Assembly: GCA_021160885.1 (NCBI GenBank)
Contig: JAGHBR010000028.1
Span: forward strand, 1 to 8,543
Reading direction: 5' to 3'
Source of the DNA: Caldisericaceae bacterium
GTDB lineage: Bacteria; Calditrichota; Calditrichia; Calditrichales; Calditrichaceae
Length of the DNA stretch: 8,543 bases
Part shown: piece by piece, positions 5,644-8,543 of the stretch
How positions within the stretch are numbered: the stretch's first letter is position 1
How the letters are laid out: each line of letters begins with the position of its first letter
Notes under the pieces: model-generated
The model's input: only the letters and a program-made list of their open reading frames with translations
Database searches by the model: none
What the model was told of the DNA's origin: nothing
Program-made: the position numbers and the translations under genes

Positions 5644-7405
5644 TTCTAAAAAAATAAGACGGGAAATTGTTTTAAAAGGACTACCCACGTCTCCGGGAAT
5701 TGGCATTGGGCCTGCCTATATTTTCCGCCCCTTTCAGATTAATATTTCGGAGTTAGAGGTTACTGTTGATGATGTGGAGAAAGAGTGGCGCTTATTTGAA
5801 AGTGCGGTGCAAAAAGTTCATAAGCAATTAGAAAATGCCCAGCGTAGTAGCGAAATTTACTATCAGGATCAGTTTTCCGAGATATTCGAAAGTCAGAAGG
5901 CCTTTTTATCCGATCCTGTGTTAATCAATGAAATTAAACAGGAGATCGATCGTTCTCACTGTTCAGCGGCTCAGGCTGTTTCCAAAGTACTCTCTGAAAA
6001 AAGCGAATACTTTATCAATCTTGAAAACCGATATTTTCGTGAACGCGCTTATGACATTATTGACCTGAAGCAAAAACTGGTCAATGCCTTATTGGGAATT
6101 GACGTAGATTATCAGTTAGGCGCTCCGGCGATTGTGGTGGCCGAAATGCTTTCACCAGCAGATACTGTAAATTTCAACCGAAATTTAATTCTAGGATTCT
6201 TAACCGACAAAGGCGGGCGAACCTCCCACGCGGCCATTATGGCCCGTGGTTTACGAATTCCGGCAGTGGTTAATCGATACAATTTGTCCCAAATTTTGCA
6301 TGACAAAGATTATTTAATCCTCGACGGGTTTACCGGAGCCATAATAATTAATCCAACAGATGAAACGATAAAAAAATACAATGAAAAAAAGAAAGACTTT
6401 GAAGCTTTTGAAAAAAGACTTTTTAAAGAAATTGAGGCCCCTGCAGTAACCAAAGATAATTGTCAGGTACACCTATTGGCCAATATTGAATTTGCTCATG
6501 AAGTGAATGATGCACGGATCAATCAGGCCGAAGGTATTGGTTTGTTCCGCACGGAAAGTCTTTTTATTGAAAAACAATCCATGCCTTCAGAGGAACAACA
6601 ATTTGCTTATTATAAACAGATTGTTGAACAAATGGAAGGACGCGTAGTAACCATTCGCGTTCTTGATTTAGGTGGTGATAAACTTTTACCTACCAGTGAA
6701 TATAAGGCCGAGACAAATCCGTTTTTGGGATGGAGGGCTATTCGCTTTTTGTTAGACCGACCCAATATTTTTAAAACACAATTAAGAGCCATTTTGAGAG
6801 CCAGCGCCTTTGGCAAGGTCAAAATTTTGGTACCGATGGTTTCATCGGTTGATGAAATAATTAAAGTAAAGGAAATTCTTGCTGAAGTTCAGAATGATTT
6901 ACGGCAGCAAAAAATTGAATTTGATCCTGATATTCAACTGGGAATTATGATTGAAACTCCGGCCGCAGCCATATTGGCTGAAACATTCACCAAATATGTC
7001 GATTTTTTTAGTATTGGTACCAATGACCTGACTCAATATGTTTTAGCTATGGATCGAACCAATGAAATGGTCTCAAAAAATTTTAATACCTTTAATCCAG
7101 CTGTTTTAAGTTTTGTTGTAATGAGTATTAAAGCGGCTCAAAAGAAAAACTTAGAAGTTACTTTATGTGGAGAATTTGCTGCTATTCCGGAAGCTATTCC
7201 TCTGTTGTTAGGTATGGGATTAAGATACTTTAGTATGAATCCTTTTTCCATTGCCGGTGCAAAGAAAATTATTCGCTCTTTGAGTTTAGCCGAATGTAAA
7301 GCCCTATATCAAAAGGTTAAAAATTTACATACTACACAACAAATTGAACAGGAATGTCATAATTTTGTAAAAGAAAAAATTGAAGATTTAGAATATTTAA
7401 AATAG
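5630..7405 (+). CDS. ptsI: Phosphoenolpyruvate-protein phosphotransferase (PTS enzyme I)
   Basis: Enzyme I takes phosphate from PEP onto a histidine and passes it to HPr, the first step of the PTS. The 591-residue protein has the full order of parts: the N-terminal HPr-binding helical region (about 20-150), the phospho-His swivel domain with GGRTSHAAIMARGLRIPAVV-type block and active His200, then the PEP-binding barrel (about 270-560). The barrel shows GLFRTE (304-309), VLDLGGDK (344-351), GIMIETPAA (438-446), FSIGTNDLTQYVLAMDRTN (460-478) and active Cys513 in LCGEFA. After that Cys, the usual GEMAGD reads GEFAAI, a deviation next to the active site; the following LLLGMGL block is normal. The start overlaps ptsH by 14 nt and has no clear Shine-Dalgarno, so translation probably depends on reinitiation after ptsH. 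It is nearly full length (E. coli 575), so an active enzyme is expected. Confidence 0.96.
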   Translation: MKNNNSKKIRREIVLKGLPTSPGIGIGPAYIFRPFQINISELEVTVDDVEKEWRLFESAVQKVHKQLENAQRSSEIYYQDQFSEIFESQKAFLSDPVLINEIKQEIDRSHCSAAQAVSKVLSEKSEYFINLENRYFRERAYDIIDLKQKLVNALLGIDVDYQLGAPAIVVAEMLSPADTVNFNRNLILGFLTDKGGRTSHAAIMARGLRIPAVVNRYNLSQILHDKDYLILDGFTGAIIINPTDETIKKYNEKKKDFEAFEKRLFKEIEAPAVTKDNCQVHLLANIEFAHEVNDARINQAEGIGLFRTESLFIEKQSMPSEEQQFAYYKQIVEQMEGRVVTIRVLDLGGDKLLPTSEYKAETNPFLGWRAIRFLLDRPNIFKTQLRAILRASAFGKVKILVPMVSSVDEIIKVKEILAEVQNDLRQQKIEFDPDIQLGIMIETPAAAILAETFTKYVDFFSIGTNDLTQYVLAMDRTNEMVSKNFNTFNPAVLSFVVMSIKAAQKKNLEVTLCGEFAAIPEAIPLLLGMGLRYFSMNPFSIAGAKKIIRSLSLAECKALYQKVKNLHTTQQIEQECHNFVKEKIEDLEYLK

Positions 7406-7414
7406 GAGACATCC

Positions 7415-8455
7415 ATGTACACCTTAGACAAATCTGATTATAAAAGTATTTTATTAAAATTTTATTTACAAATTGAACAAAGTTCGCAACTATTAGATCA
7501 GGCACAAATTAGTATTGATACTTCCAAAATTCGGAACATTGTGTATTTAGGGTTGGGAGCTTCTGGGTTGGCCGGTGATCTGTTACACGATGTTTTATTT
7601 GATTGTTTAAAGGTTCCAATGAATGTTGTGGGGGGCTACTTTGTTCCTGGTTATTGCACCAAAGAAACATTAGTCATTGCATCCAGCTATTCTGGGCAAA
7701 CAGAAGAGACCATAGCAGCGACTAAAAAGGCCATTGAAAGCGGAGCTCAGCTTTTAGTGGTAACCAGTGGCGGTGAATTATTGCGCCTGGCAAAAGAGAA
7801 CAACTTATCTCTTATTCAGTTGCCTGAAAAATTTCGTTCGCGCCATGTGCTTGGATTGTTGTTTTTTCCGCTTTACCACTTTTTAGGAAGAAATCAATTT
7901 ATTTCAAATTATGACGCAGGCCTGACCAATTTAATCAAATTTGTAAAAGAATTTAATCAGCGTAATGATTATCCAACCTTTAACGGGCCTATATTAAGTC
8001 GTTCTTTGGCTTACACCATAGAGGATAAAGTCCCGGTAATTTATTCCACGGCACCTTATTTAAGATCCGTATCCAAAAGCTGGAAAAATGAGATCGAGCA
8101 AAAAGCCAAAGCGCTGGCCATAGCTGGCGTAATTCCTGAAATGAATCATAACGAAATTGTAGGCTGGGAGTGGAATTCCGATCTGGTTAAAAATTTTGTA
8201 ACCATTTTCCTGGAAAATAAAGATGTTGATCCGCGAGTATTAAAGCGCATAGAAATATCGAAAGAAATTATTAAAAAAAGAGGTGTAGAAGTCGTTGAAG
8301 TTTATGCTGATGGGCAAACCCGTCTGGAAAAAGTTTTTTCGCTGGTCCTGCTTGGTGACTGGGTAAGTTATTATTTAGCATTGCTCTATAAAAAAGATCC
8401 GACTGAGATAGAAAATGTAGACTATATCAGACAAAAAATGGGCGAGTTGCGTTGA
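7415..8455 (+). CDS. Bifunctional phosphoglucose/phosphomannose isomerase-like SIS protein
   Basis: This family interconverts glucose-6-P, mannose-6-P and fructose-6-P in the cytoplasm. The 346-residue protein has two SIS (sugar isomerase) halves. The first has the GLGASGLAGDLL nucleus (46-57), the phosphate-binding SSYSGQTEET (90-99) and ITSGG-like VVTSGG (115-120) motifs. The second has the PEMNHNEIVGWEW block (241-253) with catalytic-type His245, and ends with DPTEIENVDYIRQKMGEL (328-345). Two expected catalytic positions look changed: in WKNEIEQKAK (223-232) the usual Glu of the NENxK motif aligns with Gln229, although Glu228 is adjacent, and the terminal LK lysine aligns with Arg339. The ATG at 7415 has AGGAG (7404-7408) overlapping the ptsI stop; the gap is 9 bp, so it belongs to the operon. 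Mannose-6-phosphate from a mannose-type PTS would need just this step to enter glycolysis. Activity is uncertain because of the substitutions. Confidence 0.87.
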   Translation: MYTLDKSDYKSILLKFYLQIEQSSQLLDQAQISIDTSKIRNIVYLGLGASGLAGDLLHDVLFDCLKVPMNVVGGYFVPGYCTKETLVIASSYSGQTEETIAATKKAIESGAQLLVVTSGGELLRLAKENNLSLIQLPEKFRSRHVLGLLFFPLYHFLGRNQFISNYDAGLTNLIKFVKEFNQRNDYPTFNGPILSRSLAYTIEDKVPVIYSTAPYLRSVSKSWKNEIEQKAKALAIAGVIPEMNHNEIVGWEWNSDLVKNFVTIFLENKDVDPRVLKRIEISKEIIKKRGVEVVEVYADGQTRLEKVFSLVLLGDWVSYYLALLYKKDPTEIENVDYIRQKMGELR

Positions 8456-8481
8456 ATTTGGAGACAGTAGAAAATTATATT
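8452..8481 (+). promoter_or_regulatory. Candidate sigma-70-like promoter before the next gene
   Basis: TTGAAT (8452-8457, four of six matches to TTGACA) is separated by 18 nt from TATATT (8476-8481, five of six to TATAAT). It sits at the end of the isomerase gene and 44 nt before the next ATG. The sequence is AT-rich, so a chance match is quite possible. No GC-rich terminator is seen in the 70-nt gap, so read-through from the operon also remains possible. Confidence 0.25.
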
Positions 8482-8525
8482 AAATTAAAAATTCTTTAAA
8501 AAAGATTATTCAAGGAGAAAAAGGA

Positions 8526-8543
8526 ATGCCTAACTATCTATTC
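8526..8543 (+). CDS. Start of an unidentified gene, cut by the window edge
   Basis: An ATG at 8526 begins an open frame reading MPNYLF up to the edge. AAGGAG at 8512-8517 lies 8 nt upstream, a textbook ribosome site, and the spacing and strand fit another gene following the isomerase. Six residues are too few to identify it; whether it encodes the missing PTS EIIA or EIIB cannot be judged. Confidence 0.55.

Noticed and set aside
8491..8510. AT-rich inverted repeat (TCTTT...AAAGA) after the isomerase as a terminator
   Set aside because: The stem is five AT-rich pairs with no T tract behind it; such pairs are expected by chance in this composition.

Overview
The window is AT-rich bacterial DNA with every convincing gene on the + strand. 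It has two parts: the end of a probable CRISPR-cas locus (a cas6 gene, 24-824), and a tightly packed run of six genes (1075-8455) built around a mannose-family phosphotransferase system (PTS). An 18-base start of one further gene lies at the right edge. The organism cannot be fixed from this sequence alone. AT-rich coding, a Cas6 gene, a secreted tripeptidyl-peptidase-II-like protease and a partial mannose-type PTS would fit a Calditrichota or other FCB-group bacterium, possibly thermophilic. That is a low-confidence guess.

Layout: cas6 (24-824) is followed by a 250-base gap. The gap holds two + strand RNA hairpins (852-876 and 902-942), which probably end cas6 transcription, then a 14-bp perfect palindrome (957-970) and a short dyad (1010-1021) that could be operator sites for the next operon. 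A large exported subtilisin-family protease resembling tripeptidyl peptidase II follows (1075-3903). Only 18 bp after its stop come PTS EIIC (3922-4614), EIID (4601-5377), HPr (5374-5643), enzyme I (5630-7405) and a bifunctional phosphoglucose/phosphomannose isomerase-like SIS protein (7415-8455). Three successive PTS gene pairs overlap by 14, 4 and 14 bases, so they are very probably one transcript with coupled translation.

How the genes fit together: enzyme I takes phosphate from PEP and passes it to HPr His15. EIIC and EIID form the membrane channel of a mannose-type permease. The isomerase would turn an imported hexose-6-phosphate, especially mannose-6-phosphate, into fructose-6-phosphate. 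The cytoplasmic EIIA and EIIB needed to link HPr to the channel are not in the window. HPr keeps Ser46, the site used by HPr kinase in other bacteria.

No wholly new system is evident. The points most worth checking are a Cas6 without the usual catalytic histidine, an isomerase with changed residues at two expected active-site positions, a TPPII-like protease that appears to lack the exopeptidase double-glutamate and carries two EF-hand-like calcium loops, and the protease/PTS operon linkage.
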